DNA from: Tubulanus polymorphus
Lineage: Eukaryota > Nemertea > Palaeonemertea > Tubulaniformes > Tubulanidae
NCBI RefSeq assembly: GCF_964204645.1
Contig: NC_134025.1
Span: 22,722,001 to 22,786,000, forward strand
Length of the DNA: 64,000 nucleotides
Direction of reading: 5' to 3'
Shown here: piece by piece, positions 1 to 11,795 of the stretch
Numbering within the stretch: position 1 is the stretch's first letter
Layout: each line of letters begins with the position of its first letter
Notes under the pieces: generated by a model
Database searches by the model: none
Told to the model about the DNA's origin: nothing
The model's input: only the letters and a program-made list of their open reading frames with translations
Position numbers and translations under genes: made by a program

Positions 1-212
1 ATAAGTTCTCGTGGGAAGGTTGAATATTGAAAATGCCTTGATTGTGAAACATTTCTCTGATTCAAAAGTTTTCAAGTTATGAGAAAACTTCATTGTCTTC
101 ACTGTCTTTATTTTAGATGTATTTCTTACCCACTGTATTATAGTACTCAGGATTACTAGGAGAATTATCTTTTGTTGATATATATCTAACCGGGATGATC
201 TTTTTGTTTCAG

Positions 213-272
213 GGCTATAACAACAACTATAACAACTACTACAACTCACAGTACTATCAGCAATCTACTTAA
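213..272 (+). CDS. Terminal coding exon of a Tyr/Asn/Gln-rich protein (partial; hnRNP-like tail)
   Basis: A pyrimidine-rich tract ending TTTGTTTCAG precedes an open frame of 19 codons ending in TAA at 270-272. The peptide is almost only G, Y, N, Q and S, with a run GYNNNYNNYYNS. Such low-complexity Tyr/Asn tails are typical of hnRNP-type RNA-binding proteins, but the RNA-binding domains would lie upstream of the window, so the family is an inference. Only this exon is visible. Confidence 0.6.
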   Translation, partial: GYNNNYNNYYNSQYYQQST

Positions 273-1380
273 AATGACAAGATCAAGAAAGCGATGCGAC
301 CTTCTAAGTGGATCGGTTAAAAAAACTAATAATATCAGATGCTGTGGACTATTATGGATCAAAAACTTTTTACCGCGGTTCATAGGAATAAATGGCAAAC
401 TTCATTCGTATGGACTCGACTCTCTCTCCTGAGCATGGATTTGGAATATACAGATCGTAATAAGCGTTTGTTTTCTGCGGCGCGTTGTTTATAATATAAT
501 GTTACTTAAGTGTGTATTTATGTAATCCGCATATGTCTAGATAGCTTGACCATTCCAGTAAGTCCATAGCTAACTCATAAAGAATAGAAAAAAATCAAAA
601 AATGGTTGTGGGACTTTGTTGAAAATCTAAGTAGTAGCCGATTCATGTTTAAAAAAATTGATAGAAGTTCATTATGTCCATTTGTTCAATATTGAATATT
701 GGATAAATACATTTTGGTTTTTGGTTGAGGCTTCATCTCTGTGTGCAGGGTGTTCTTTCTCGATATGCTTAGGAAGTCTAGAATTTGTCCAAGGCAAAAA
801 TATGTTGAGTCTAATGATTTTGACAATATATATGCGAAGAAGTCGCGAGTCTGAAAGTGTCCCAAGATTTAACACTTGCGTTTTAAAGCCTATGCCGTTA
901 TAATTCATTCCATTTGTGAACCTTCAGTGTCGCTAAGTGTAGCAAAACACTACATTCTGAAGAAAGGTCATAAAAAGTGGTACGTTGTCTCTAAAGTAGG
1001 CAGTCAGGCTATGAATCTTTGTATTTAAAATCGTTGTTACATATACCAACAGATCGATCGCGTCTACCAAGATTTCTCAGTGCAGCATCTGTCATTTATA
1101 CGGTAAATACTGTACCGGTAATTAAAAATCTAAAATGGAATACATGTCGCACATGTACCGATTCCGGGTCTCTGTAAATTCATCAGAACCATCCATTTGT
1201 ATATCCTTAGTGTATTATATTTTTCATTTAATGAGCACATGATTCACGTAGAAATATATTGTGCACTCTGTATTATTGACATTTTAAGTGTTTACAGGAA
1301 AATGCGATGAGAAAAACTGTTTAGGTCATAAAAATTAGTGTAAATAACGCTGCTGGGAATAAATGAACATTTTCTTATTC
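273..1380 (+). other. Probable 3' UTR of the upstream gene
   Basis: The stretch after the TAA is AT-rich and has no convincing coding frame. An AATAAA at 1358-1363 is the first good poly(A) signal and would give a 3' UTR of about 1.1 kb. The following 1381-1889 region holds nothing recognisable and separates this gene from the convergent DMAC2 gene. Confidence 0.5.
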
Positions 1381-1889
1381 AAAAAGTCATCACTTTTAGT
1401 AGTTGTTTTACTTGTTTGGTGGTTGATATGAATTCCAAGTTTATTGCCTTTTAGCACATTTTGGGGCTATTGCATTTCGTTTTTAAGATGCTTTGATGGA
1501 TTGTCATGATATTCAATGTATCTACCCTCTACATATTTGGAGCAAAAAACTAGCTAAACTAAAGGGTGGCTGTTGTTCATTGAAATCACTATACAAGATG
1601 CTTCTTTCAAACTTGATACCTAGAGCCCAACATCATGAAAAGTTGGGCCATTCTGACATACGCCATGCCTGCAACTAATCCTTTGATTGAAAATGCATCT
1701 ATTCAATTTCATCTATTTCTCTGTGGGCTTCTGTTTTGTGATCTCCAGCCCTTCCATGGTACTACTGGGGCAAGCGGCACGAGTATTTCATTAAGCTGAT
1801 TCCTGGAGACGCCTCCATCTTTGAACGGCAACTTCGTCCCTAGCGATCGTTCTTAACAACAATACATTTTGATAGAGGTGTAAATTTAT

Positions 1890-4869
1890 TCATTGAAAAA
1901 TTTCCCTTTTAGGGAATACAGACTTGAGAATCTTTGTAGACAACGAGGTATTTGAAGGCAGAAACCTTGCCCAGCGTTGCAATCGATCTAACGCTGGTAC
2001 GTGCTTTTTAATAAACGCCTTTTGTATTTCATTCCATTGATTTTCTGTTAATGCACTGTCTTCCGAGTCCACGGTTTGATCGTTATAGTCCACTCCGGTT
2101 ATATAACAATTCGGTAATAGTTCCTCCAACAATAAACAGATCATAGCTTTATTCTGAACACCTGGTAGATTCGCAACATTCAACTGTCTTAAATGTCTGA
2201 AATGGTAATCGGAGAGCGAAATGAGAAAACGGCTGAGAGCATGATTTTTCTCTTATTTTCATTTGGGGCGATTCTACACTACTGATTCTTTAAGAACTTC
2301 CAGCTTTCAGTAAATGAATTTGATTTAAAACTTGAATTTCGTAAACCGTTGCCGGTCAATTACCGTATTTTACTTAAGGTGGCACCCATAAAAACATGCC
2401 TTACGATGTACGGTTTGAAATACATTAAAAAATCTATCAAAATACTAGACCCGGCCTTGCTCACTGGTCAACTTTGAATATACATGGACGGTCTTTCAAT
2501 TTAAACAAAAGAGTTTGAATTGAAAAGAATTTCAATTTCTCTGATTCTCAAAAGGTACAATGGAACCTCATTAATTCAAATCTTGAAGGCGAAAGTGAAA
2601 TGGTCGTATTAAGTTGGTTTCGTATTATCCCAAGCTTGATTGATATACCCGTAGATATTTTAGCTGGAAATCACGGGTTTTGTCTTTGACAGAATTGTAC
2701 TACCGGTAATGAAGTTCAACTGTATTTGGTCAACCGAGCCCTAAATGTAACAGAGTCTTAATTCATAAACTACTGTAGATATTTTTTAAACATACCTGAG
2801 CCGATGTAAACAAGATAGTCCTCGATCAGTTATATGAGGACAGCCACTTAGATCCAGCGATACTAATGTATCCTTACACATAGCTGTTATTTTATCTATA
2901 CACCAGTCATCTATGTGCCAGCATTCACTGATGTTCAAGTATTTCAAATGATTTAGGTTACCTGAAATGAATAGACTCATATTTTTCACATCTTAAAAAC
3001 CTTCAATGTAGTTATTATTTAGAGGGAGAGCTTAGAGTAGAACTGCTGATCAAGAAACTCGGCCTATGAATTGATGAGAACAGTTTGCCTAAAACCAATG
3101 ACCTCGGAATGTTTTTTTTCTAAATATGAGATATTAGAGGGTGACTATTACGGTAAGCAGATGAACACTTTTTCAATAAGACACAAGTACGACACAAGAA
3201 TTCTCTGTAAGATCTGGATAATTAGGGGTTCAGGGACACCTATCCCCTCCGGAAAGTGGTCCAAAATCCTCGAAAGTGTGACGATTTCGATATTCAACGC
3301 CCCTTGGTGAACATATAAACAAATGAATACTGGTAACTTAATAACCTTGCTATAATCATAGAAACATCGAATATACAAATTTTTCGGAAATATTCTATGA
3401 ATCTACCAGTACTGTAGTAGTGAAACATCGCCGGCAGACTGTCTGTCAATCAAAATTACACAGGCAAGCAATTCTGAGTGAGAGTTGGATTCAACTTCCG
3501 ATATGCGGCTAGGTCGATGGTTTTCTGCCATATTTGAGTCAATATGGGCCACTTTCTGATGTTTTATTGACACTATCGTACTGATTGATAGCTCTGGTAG
3601 CTGTTGGTGAATTGATATGTAATTTACGATGATGCATTCCAAATTATGATCCAAGTTAGTAAGAAAATGCACTATGTTTTCTCAAATGGACGTATGAAAT
3701 CTGACTTAATCGTAGATTTTGTACTGGCACTATCTTATACCCAAATTTACCAAGACGACCGACATCCGAGTTAGCTACTGCAAAATAATCGTGATATAAA
3801 TTTGGGTTCTGGTCCAACAAAGCTTCAGGAGTATCACGAGCAAAAACGAAATATGTTGAACTTACTTAAATTATCGATTCCAATATTCATAAGCACAGTG
3901 CGAGAAGCGTCGATAGCTTCTAGTTTCATACTGTCCACTTTGTGCGTCGGTAAAAATGATTCATCATTCGTTTGTTGAAAATACCACCTCGCGCTGCCTT
4001 CAAACGCAACTCGACCCCCTCGAAAACAGATAAAATGCGCGCACGCCAAATCAGGGCCGAGCATTTCATGACGCTCCGGGCGAAATCTTCAAATGAAAAT
4101 GCAAGAAATTCACATAAGACATAATCACATTCATCTCTATTCATCTATATTTTTTAACTTGAATCCCTCAGTCAATCCCCTACATTTAACTAGAATGAAT
4201 TAATGTAACTTGCATATTTACCCTAGCTCACAGTCATAGTAATTCAATTTCTATAGTCCTCTTTTCATGGTGATAAAATGTTCAACAGTGCTTTCCATTG
4301 ATATTATTACCCCCAGCCTATAGGCCTAACTCCAACCATTTATCAGTCATCTCTCCCTAGGGAGAAGTAATATCTGAGCAGCTGCTGGGTGCTCAGGAGT
4401 CATCAATCAGGCCAGCAGGTACCCATTTACTCCTGGGTGAAGAGAGGCAATAAGGATAAGTGTCGTCTTGACCAGGGACACAATGAACAGGGTTTGGACC
4501 ACGACCTGGCATCACAAGAGTCGAACGTTCTAACCACACGCCCACACTGCTCACTCAAGAATGAATGCTGATTCATCCAATTCTATCAAAGGCCTAGACT
4601 TACATTTGATCGCCCATCAACATTTGTTCTTGTCGTTTATTCAGAGTTCTTCTCAGCGTATCGGGTTCAAGATCAATTTGTTTCTGCATCATAGTCACTA
4701 GATCTCTCGGTACTCCGGTGGGTTCATTGCTAGGAGGATTTTCTCGATCGAAACCGCTGAGTTGTTGACGAATGCGCGATGTCGTGGAGAAACTACTCGA
4801 GGAATCTTGCCAAATGATTCTCCTCGCGAAACTGTGTTTGCAAGAATCCGTCAATACACGACGCATCAT
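1890..4869 (-). CDS. DMAC2: DMAC2, distal membrane-arm assembly complex protein 2 (ATP5SL-like)
   Basis: Four exons on the minus strand: 4869-4604, 4086-3866, 2961-2796 and 2196-1890, summing to 960 nt (319 residues). The product is an LRR-type mitochondrial protein that in vertebrates helps assemble the distal membrane arm of respiratory complex I. Exon 1 gives an Arg-rich start (MMRRVL, then FARRI) suited to a mitochondrial presequence. Exon 2 has a GPDLACAHF block and LEAIDAS. Exon 3 has HIDDWC and LDLSGCPHITDRGLSCLH, the most diagnostic DMAC2 stretch. Exon 4 has LPGVQNK and ELLPNCYITGVDY. Splice phases are 2, 1, 2. The TGA stop overlaps an AATAAA (1890-1885), so the 3' UTR must be very short. 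The protein is longer than human DMAC2 (about 257), mainly at its N-terminus. A second ATG lies next to the first. Confidence 0.88.
4330..4565. repeat. Dispersed SINE-like repeat in DMAC2 intron 1
   Basis: The stretch with TCCTGGGTGAAGAGAGGCAA, then a block like GACCAGGGACACAATGAACA and a CGAACGTTCTAACC end, resembles a dispersed element known from many marine animals. It has no terminal inverted repeats. Assignment rests on recalled consensus, not on a search. Confidence 0.4.
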
Positions 4870-5174
4870 TATGACCTGGGGAAAAATACAGAGAATTTCA
4901 CACTTGATAGTTATTTCGAATAATAAGACGTTTAGGGTTTTTAAGGCATTCGTAGTGCTCAGAGCTCAGAGCTGGGGGGCCTTAAAACTGCTCAGTTGCT
5001 CTGGCCGTATAAAGGTCATTTCTGAAACTCTTCCGAAATTTGATGGAGTTAACCAATATAGACAACATCAATATGCTGATATATGGTTAATGACCAAAAT
5101 TATTAGTCTACTAATTTAGACCAATCCAAGACCGGCTTCTTGTACAACAGCATTAAGATAGGCTAACTGTGGCA

Positions 5175-5220
5175 CAGGGGCTCGTCACGATAGCTGGGGG
5201 TCCAAAATCAAAGATTTGAC

Positions 5221-5314
<94 letters not shown>

Positions 5315-5481
5315 ATATGTGGTAGGCTACCTAGCTCCTAATCAGTAACCTGACTGTGGTTTAGTTTCACAATCGGATATTTTCAAGCCCATCCGATTAT
5401 AAAAAGCTTACCACCAACGATCGGATTAGATCATTGATTTTGGACCCCCACCAGCTACTACTGTGAGTCGACGAGCCCCTG
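5175..5481. mobile_element. Short inverted-repeat element with a (TA)n core
   Basis: The left end CAGGGGCTCGTC...GGGGGTCCAAAATCAAAGAT is mirrored at the right by ATCATTGATTTTGGACCCCC...ACGAGCCCCTG. The arms are about 45-50 bp with small indels. The centre is a long TA tract. This is MITE architecture; no clear target-site duplication was found. Confidence 0.65.
5223..5309. repeat. (TA)n microsatellite
   Basis: About 43 uninterrupted TA units lie at the centre of the inverted-repeat element. In single-stranded form the whole element could fold into a long cruciform. The tract is likely length-polymorphic and hard to assemble. Confidence 0.9.
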
Positions 5482-5742
5482 CGTCGTGTTTAATAAGTTA
5501 GTATTTTATAATAGTAGGTAGAAGTTCTAAATGTCGAGTAGTCACACAGCAGGTAACTGTAAGGCATCAAACTGCATATTTCTTGCGCGCAAAATACTTA
5601 AAAGTACATCTTTAATTGATACATACATATACATACATACACTTCCTTATTAGTTTAAGTCACCGCCGCTTACTGTGTGGCAGCACCTGCCGTGCCCATT
5701 TTTGGATTCTCAAGGTCGTTGATGTTATATTTTTGCATTTAG

Positions 5743-5802
5743 GTCTGTCTGCAGAGTTTCCAGAACCTGTCATGTCAGGGCCCAAGACCTGACATGACAG
5801 GT
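5743..5802. repeat. Left terminal inverted repeat of the 3.6 kb element
   Basis: Sixty bases that match the reverse complement of 9292-9351. The inner part is itself a hairpin: ACCTGTCATGTCAGG, a 7-base loop, then ACCTGACATGACAGGT. Confidence 0.8.
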
Positions 5803-6365
5803 GGGACCTCAGGTGACAGGTCGATTCGCTAAAATGAAAATTGTTATGACTGAACCGATGATAGGCGATTAGAAGATATGATAGGCGCGGATTTACAACA
5901 AATCATAGCCGATAAGAACACAAAGAACATATCGTAGTGCTTTCTGAATATATTATTCAAAAATAAAAAACAAACTATGATGTGTTATAAATTCATTTAA
6001 GAATTTATGTTTGTCCGTTTATAAAAAGTTGTTGAACTATATCGCCTTATAATAATAAAGATGGAATGATTGTGAATTATTGGAGAACATTGAACGAATT
6101 GTTTACAACTAATTTATTTTTTTGTAACACGAAACATAAAAATATCAAGATCAGGCAAAATGATACCAGTAGTGCCTTATGTAATCATAATCAGTATTAA
6201 TAACAATCATTATACTCATTAAGATTAGGCCCTATATTATTATATATTATTATTAATTACTCGCAATATAATTAATTAACCAAGTGTACATACAATTTAA
6301 AAACATTTCGGTCCAAGCTTATAAGTTGACATAGATAAATTAGACATAACACTGATTAATTAGTG

Positions 6366-8715
6366 AGGCCTCACACGGCAACGCGCGCCATTTTGCAGAG
6401 CTTCGGGACCTGAGGTGACAGGTCTGCATTAAAACTGATGAAATGAAGGAAAACTTTAATTTTTATGGTCTCTTTATAGCAATGAATATAATATAAATTG
6501 CTAACCATGGATATAGTTAATCTTAAGTTACTATAAAACAATAATTTTGAAGCGAGACCTCACACGGCAGCTCGCGCCATTTTGCAGAGCTTCTCGGGAC
6601 CTGTGGTGACAGGTCTGCACTAAAACTGATGAAATGGAAAAAACTTTACTTTTTATAACCTTTATATAGTAATAAGTATAATAAATTGCTAACCATTGAT
6701 AGAGTTAATCTTAAGTTACCATAAAACAATAATTTTGAAGCGAGACCTCACACGGCAACGCGCGCCATTTTGCAGAGGTTCTCGAGACCTGTGGTGACAG
6801 GTCTGCATTTAAACTGATGAAATGGGAAAAACTTCTCTTTTTATGGTATCTTTATAGTAATAAATATAATATAGATTGCTAACCATGGATATAGTTAATC
6901 TTAAGTTATTATAAAACAATAATTTTGAAGCGAGACCTCACACGGCAGCTCGCGCCATTTTGCAGAGCTTCTCGGGACCTGAGGTGACAGGTCTGCATTA
7001 AAACTGATGAAATGAAGGAAAACTTTAATTTTTATGGTCTCTTTATAGTAAAGAGTATAATATAAATTGGTAACCATGGATAGAATTAATCTTAGGTTAC
7101 TATAAAAGAATAATTTTGAAGCGAGACCTCACACGGCAGCTCGTGCCATTTTGCAGAGCTTCTCGAGACCTGTGGTGACAGGTCTGCGTTAAAACTGATG
7201 AAATGTAAAAAACTTCACTTTTTATGGTATCTTTATAGTAATGAATATAATATAAATTGCTAACCATGGATATAGGTAATCTTAAGTTACTATAAAACAA
7301 TAATTATGAAGCGAGACCTCACACGGCAGCTCGCGCCATTTTGCAGAGTCGTCGGGACCTGTGGTGACAGGTCTGCATTAAAACTGATGAAATGGAAAAA
7401 ACTTCACTTTTTATGGTATCTTTATAGTAATGAATATAATATAAATTGCTAACCATGGATATAGGTAATCTTAAGTTACTATAAAACAATAATTTTGAAG
7501 CGAGACCTCACACGGCAGCTCGCGCCATTTTGCAGAGCTTCAAGGGACCTGTGGTGACAGGTCTGCGTTAAAACTGATGAAATGAAGGAAAACTTTAATT
7601 TTTATGGTCTCTTTATAGTAAAGAGTATAATATAGATTGCTAAACATGGATAGAATTAATCTTAAGTTACTATAAAACAATAATTATGAAGCGAGACCTC
7701 ACACGGCAGCTCGCGCCATTTTGCAGAGCTTCTCGGGACCTGTGGTGACAGGTCTGCGTTAAAACTGATGAAATGAAGGAAAACTTTAATTTTTATGGTC
7801 TCTTTATAGCAATGAATATAATATAAATTGCTAACCATGGATATAGGTAATCTTAAGTTACTATAAAACAATAATTATGAAGCGAGACCTCACACGGCAG
7901 CTCGCGCCATTTTGCAGAGCTTCTCGGGACCTGTGGTGACAGGTCTGCATTAAAACTGATGAAATGAAGGAAAACTTTAATTTTTATGGTCTCTATTATA
8001 GTAAAGAGTATAATATAGATTGCTAAACATGGACATAGTTAATCTTAAGTTACTATAAAACAATAATTTTGAAGCGAGACCTCACACGGCAGCTCGCGCC
8101 ATTTTGCAGAGTCTTCGGGACCTGTGGTGACAGGTCTGCATTAAAACTGATGAAATGAAGGAAAACTTTAATTTTCATGGTCTCTTTATAGTAAAGAGTA
8201 TAATATAGATTGCTAAACATGGATATAGTTAATCTTAAGTTACTATAAAACAATAATTATGAAGCGAGACCTCACACGGCAGCTCGCGCCATTTTGCAGA
8301 GCTTCTCGGGGCCTGTGGTGACAGGTCTGCATTAAAACTGATGAAATGGAAAAAACTTCACTTTTTATGGTATCTTTATAGTAATGAATATAATATAAAT
8401 TGCTAACCATGGATATAGGTAATCTTAAGTTACTATAAAACAATAATTTTGAAGCGAGACCTCACACGGCAGCTCGCGCCATTTTGCAGAGCTTCTCGGG
8501 ACCTGTGGTGACAGGTCTGCATTAAAACTGATGAAATGAAGGAAAACTTTATTTTTTATGGTCTCTTTATAGTAAAGAGTATAATATAAATTGCTAACCA
8601 TGGATATAGGTAATCTTAAGTTACTATAAAACAATAATTATGAAGTGAGACCTCACACGGCAGCTCGCGCCATTTTGCAGAGCTTCTCGGGACCTGAGGT
8701 GACAGGTCTGCATTA
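6366..8715. repeat. Tandem satellite, ~190 bp unit, 13 copies
   Basis: The landmark CCTCACACGGCA recurs 13 times from about 6369 to 8659, with a mean spacing of about 190 bp. Each unit also has CGCGCCATTTTGCAGAG, then GGGACCTGTGGTGACAGGT, CTGATGAAATG and an AT-rich half with AACCATGGATATA. Units differ by substitutions and small indels, and two sub-types alternate (GGAAAAAACTTCAC versus AAGGAAAACTTTAA), which suggests expansion of multi-unit blocks. Repeated reading frames of 66-69 residues on the minus strand are by-products of the periodicity. Confidence 0.93.
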
Positions 8716-9291
8716 AAACTGGTATAAATTGAAAAACAACTTCATGCTTTAAATTGATGAGTAGATTTAAAATCAGTCTCAATAAAATCAGTTTCTATAT
8801 TGCATTCGGCTCTTTTACATGTACATCATAAAGACAATGAATATAAATAGTGAGACTTCATGACTGATGACAGTGAGGAGTGTTGCCGAACTGTGATATA
8901 GTGAGCAGATAATTTTCAGTGTCTTATTGCGGAAACGAAATATCAAGACCTCGATTCATCTGGCGAAAATATTCTCTTATAATGTGCTCTTACTTCTACA
9001 TTAATTAATTCATCTACTAAATTAAAACTTATTTTTTTCCCTTAAATACAGAAATAAGTCATAGTTTACACATAAATATTTTCTTCTTATAAATCAACCT
9101 TTCAAATGAATTATTTGTCAGAACATTTTCCTTATCGTTATTGTTGAATCATTTTCGATATTAACGACGGGTCAGAATATTCATTCAACTCAAAATGTTC
9201 TTCCATTCGTCTAGCACGTCTAGATATTTCGCTGTTTCGTCAAATATTGTCATGAGTTTGGGTTTTTTCGGGACCTGACATGACAGGTCAG

Positions 9292-9351
9292 ACCTGTCAT
9301 GTCAGGTCTTAAGACCTGACATGACAGGTTCTGGAAACTCTGCAGACAGAC
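9292..9351. repeat. Right terminal inverted repeat of the 3.6 kb element
   Basis: Mirror of the left end. A further ACCTGACATGACAGGT copy at 9273 lies just inside it, so this end carries three alternating copies of the motif. Confidence 0.8.
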
Positions 9352-9560
9352 ATCAATCGATTTTTGACGTCTCTAACCACGGTACATTGTTGTAAGTAAG
9401 TAAGCGCTGTTTCTATCGGTCAATACCATTTCTGAAGCATCATTAAAAGCGAATTGAATACGTATTTATATCATCCTCTCGAAACAACTGAAATTACGCG
9501 AGATTGAAAAACTCGAGAGGCCTTTTCAAAACACGCTGGTACTCGCTTGTCAAAATCAAA

Positions 9561-11789
9561 ATGGCGTCGAGACTTCTTGCTCGACGTAGCTGCTGCTGCT
9601 GGTGGAAAGTTGTTCGTTCTTCAAATATTCTCAGTTTCTCTTCGTTTGTTACGTGTTCGGGCAGTGGCAGAAAAGTCCTTGAACGAACACGTCATGCTGC
9701 CAGCGTTGACAAATTCAACCGCAGACCATTGTGGGGATGGTTAAACTCGATTTTCAATAAGTTAGTGTTCTGAAAATGCTAGATTTTTTAATTGGCCATG
9801 TGTAAAAAGTCTTAAAGCTTGCCTAGCCGTAGTTCCCAAACAACGTTGTAGGGGAACCCGTACATCTTCTGGAGTTCACACTTAGTTATAGCCCCTCCAC
9901 CAAAACCTTCATGTCCATGATGATAATTGAGAATTATTTGAAATGACCAATCAATACTTGTTGGTACCTATACTTTCTGGCGCATTCTCTCCAGCTGAAA
10001 TTGTTTCGAATGTCCCTAGATTATTAGAATGATATTAACTAAACTTATAGTTATGTTTCTTAGATACAGGCCTACGTCTAATCTAACCTTGAACCATACC
10101 TAAATACTACCCTAATATGGAATTGGACCAGATCTGAAGACTTTTGATTATATCATTTCCAGATTTGACAAAGATCGCATGAAAGAAGTAGGACCTGATA
10201 GAGCTTGTGCTGAATGGTTATTACGGTGTGGCGCGCATGTGCGAAGGTTAAATTCAGAACGATTTCAAACCGATTACAACAGCTTACCGGCCGGAAACGT
10301 TGCGAGTTATAAAATCGAGGAAATAAATGCTGACAATGCGGCGGTTATGAGCGTTGGTTTCCCATATTTAGGTAAGTAATGATCCTACGCCCAGAATTGA
10401 TGAAAGTCTATGAAGATGGCAAGGTGATTCTGATATGAAGCAAAATTTGGCGTATGATGTTGGGTTCAAAGTGTGCTTGCTGGAGAATTGAACTTCACTA
10501 ACAGGATGGCCACTGACTGGAAAACTCAGGGAATCAGAAAAATCAGGGATAACTCAGGGGATTTGACACATTTTACCGAACACCTGGAAAACTCAGGGAA
10601 TTTGGACAATGCTATTGAATGACAATTTATTTCATTATCAGTACATGATGCAGTGAAAAATGAATGGATTGTTAGATTTCAAACCTAGAAATTTTGTGTT
10701 GTCACTTGGGAAAATCAGGGAAAACAAGGATTTGTAAATGAGTGGAAAGTGGAACTGACTAATGAACTAAGATTGCAATTCAGATTATTAGAATTCTAAG
10801 CCAGTTTTAGGTAGTATGTTCATGACTTAAACAAGTGTTGTCTGTTTGCTTGAAAATGTTTTGTGACTATATATTTGCAGAAGGATTGAATCATTTGAAA
10901 AAGATCAGATTCTATAACTGCGTCTATTTAGACGACGAAGCTTTGATTGAGCTTTCACGAGTGAAGCATACTTTGGAAGAGTTAGAGGTCGGTTCTTGCG
11001 GAGTAATAACCGATAAGGGCATAGCTAGCATTGCCGAATTAGAGTAAGTATGTTTGCCTTTTGAAAATTGAAACTCCTTTCCCCACACTGAAATCACTTC
11101 ATGATGATCTACTCCGATATCAAATTTTGGTTTGTTAGAGAAACGACTCCTTGATTCCTTAAAAATGCTTTCAAAACCGAAAATACGTTTCAAGGTGCTT
11201 GAATCACCGAATTAGAAACTGAGTTTAGTAGTGTATAAGGTAAATATTTGCTCACAAAACCACTAAATTAATGTATTGGTTAGGTTTTCGTCATGAAAAA
11301 TTGCCCTCAAACTTGGCGCCATACCCTCAAAAACCCCTCAAATTTCATATTGATGGTCCTGTAGGAACCCTGTTAATGGTATGTTGAGATAAACAGTACC
11401 AATTTAGGAGTCTACGGTAATTGGAAACCGGTATGACATTTTCTATAGAAATTTGAAATTTTCTCCTTTGAATAGAACTCCTTGAAAACTCCTTATATCC
11501 AAAGAATGACTGATCTGGAGGGACCCTGAGTAATTAACATTTAATGATTTCTCCCTCCAAATGGTTTTAACCTTTCGACCTCTTTTGTAGCTTTGATGCC
11601 AGGTTAAGCAAGCTCTATGAATAACCGGCAGTATTTTTTGCTTCTTTCAGGCTGTTAAAGGTTTTGAAGCTGTACGACCTTCCAGCTGTAAGAGACAAAC
11701 GTGGCTGTTTTGAAATTCTAAAGAAAGCTCTTCCGCAGTGTGACATTCAATTTCCCGACGCTGTTCCTTCAACTACGAAATCAACTTAA
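9561..11789 (+). CDS. DMAC2L: DMAC2L / ATP5S, mitochondrial coupling factor B-like LRR protein
   Basis: Four exons, 9561-9760, 10163-10371, 10881-11043 and 11651-11789, sum to 711 nt (236 residues). Exon 1 encodes an Arg/Cys-rich presequence (MASRLLARRSCCCWW) and ends in WGWLNSIFNK, which matches the vertebrate ATP5S core start. Exon 2 carries EVGPDRACAEWLLRCGA and the IEEINAD block. Exon 3 has GLNHLKKIRFYNC and GVITDKGI. Exon 4 has LYDLPAVRDK. The protein is a small leucine-rich mitochondrial factor associated with the ATP synthase. Intron phases 2, 1, 2 are the same as in DMAC2. The stop TAA lies 6 nt before the MMACHC start codon in the same frame. Confidence 0.92.
10500..10745. repeat. 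Degenerate GGAAAACTCAGGGAA-type repeat in DMAC2L intron 2
   Basis: Several copies of CTGGAAAACTCAGGGAAT and AAATCAGGGA variants occur within 250 bp. It looks like a decayed dispersed or simple repeat. A faintly similar GGAAAATTTCTC-rich patch lies near 16980. Confidence 0.35.
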
Positions 11790-11795
11790 TCGTTC

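Larger units (their letters stand above)
5743..9351. mobile_element. 3.6 kb non-autonomous TIR element with internal satellite
   Basis: The element starts GTCTGTCTGCAGAGTTTCC at 5743 and ends with the reverse complement at 9351. The inverted ends cover 60 bp (5743-5802 and 9292-9351) with only a few mismatches. Inside lie AT-rich flanks and a 13-unit tandem array. No transposase frame is present, so it depends on a protein made elsewhere. The termini themselves contain ACCTGTCATGTCAGG and its reverse complement as hairpin arms, and the same ACCTG-N6-CAGGT logic appears in each satellite unit. Satellite-bearing elements of this general kind (for example pearl elements) are known in bivalves; relationship to them is an inference. 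No convincing target-site duplication was seen. Confidence 0.75.
4870..9560. other. Divergent intergenic region between DMAC2 and DMAC2L, mostly mobile DNA
   Basis: The 4.7 kb between the two start codons holds a 0.3 kb (TA)n element and a 3.6 kb TIR/satellite element. About 0.3 kb (4870-5174), 0.26 kb (5482-5742) and 0.2 kb (9352-9560) remain as possible promoter or 5' UTR DNA. No TATA box or other promoter could be supported. Confidence 0.6.

Noticed and set aside
7100-8634. Series of similar 66-69 residue minus-strand frames (MFYSNLRLPISMV...)
   Set aside because: They recur with the 190-base satellite period and include the AT-rich half of each unit. They are a by-product of the repeat, not a gene family.
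6366-8715. Regular repeats considered as a CRISPR array
   Set aside because: Units are contiguous 190-base satellites without unique spacers, in an intron-bearing animal genome.
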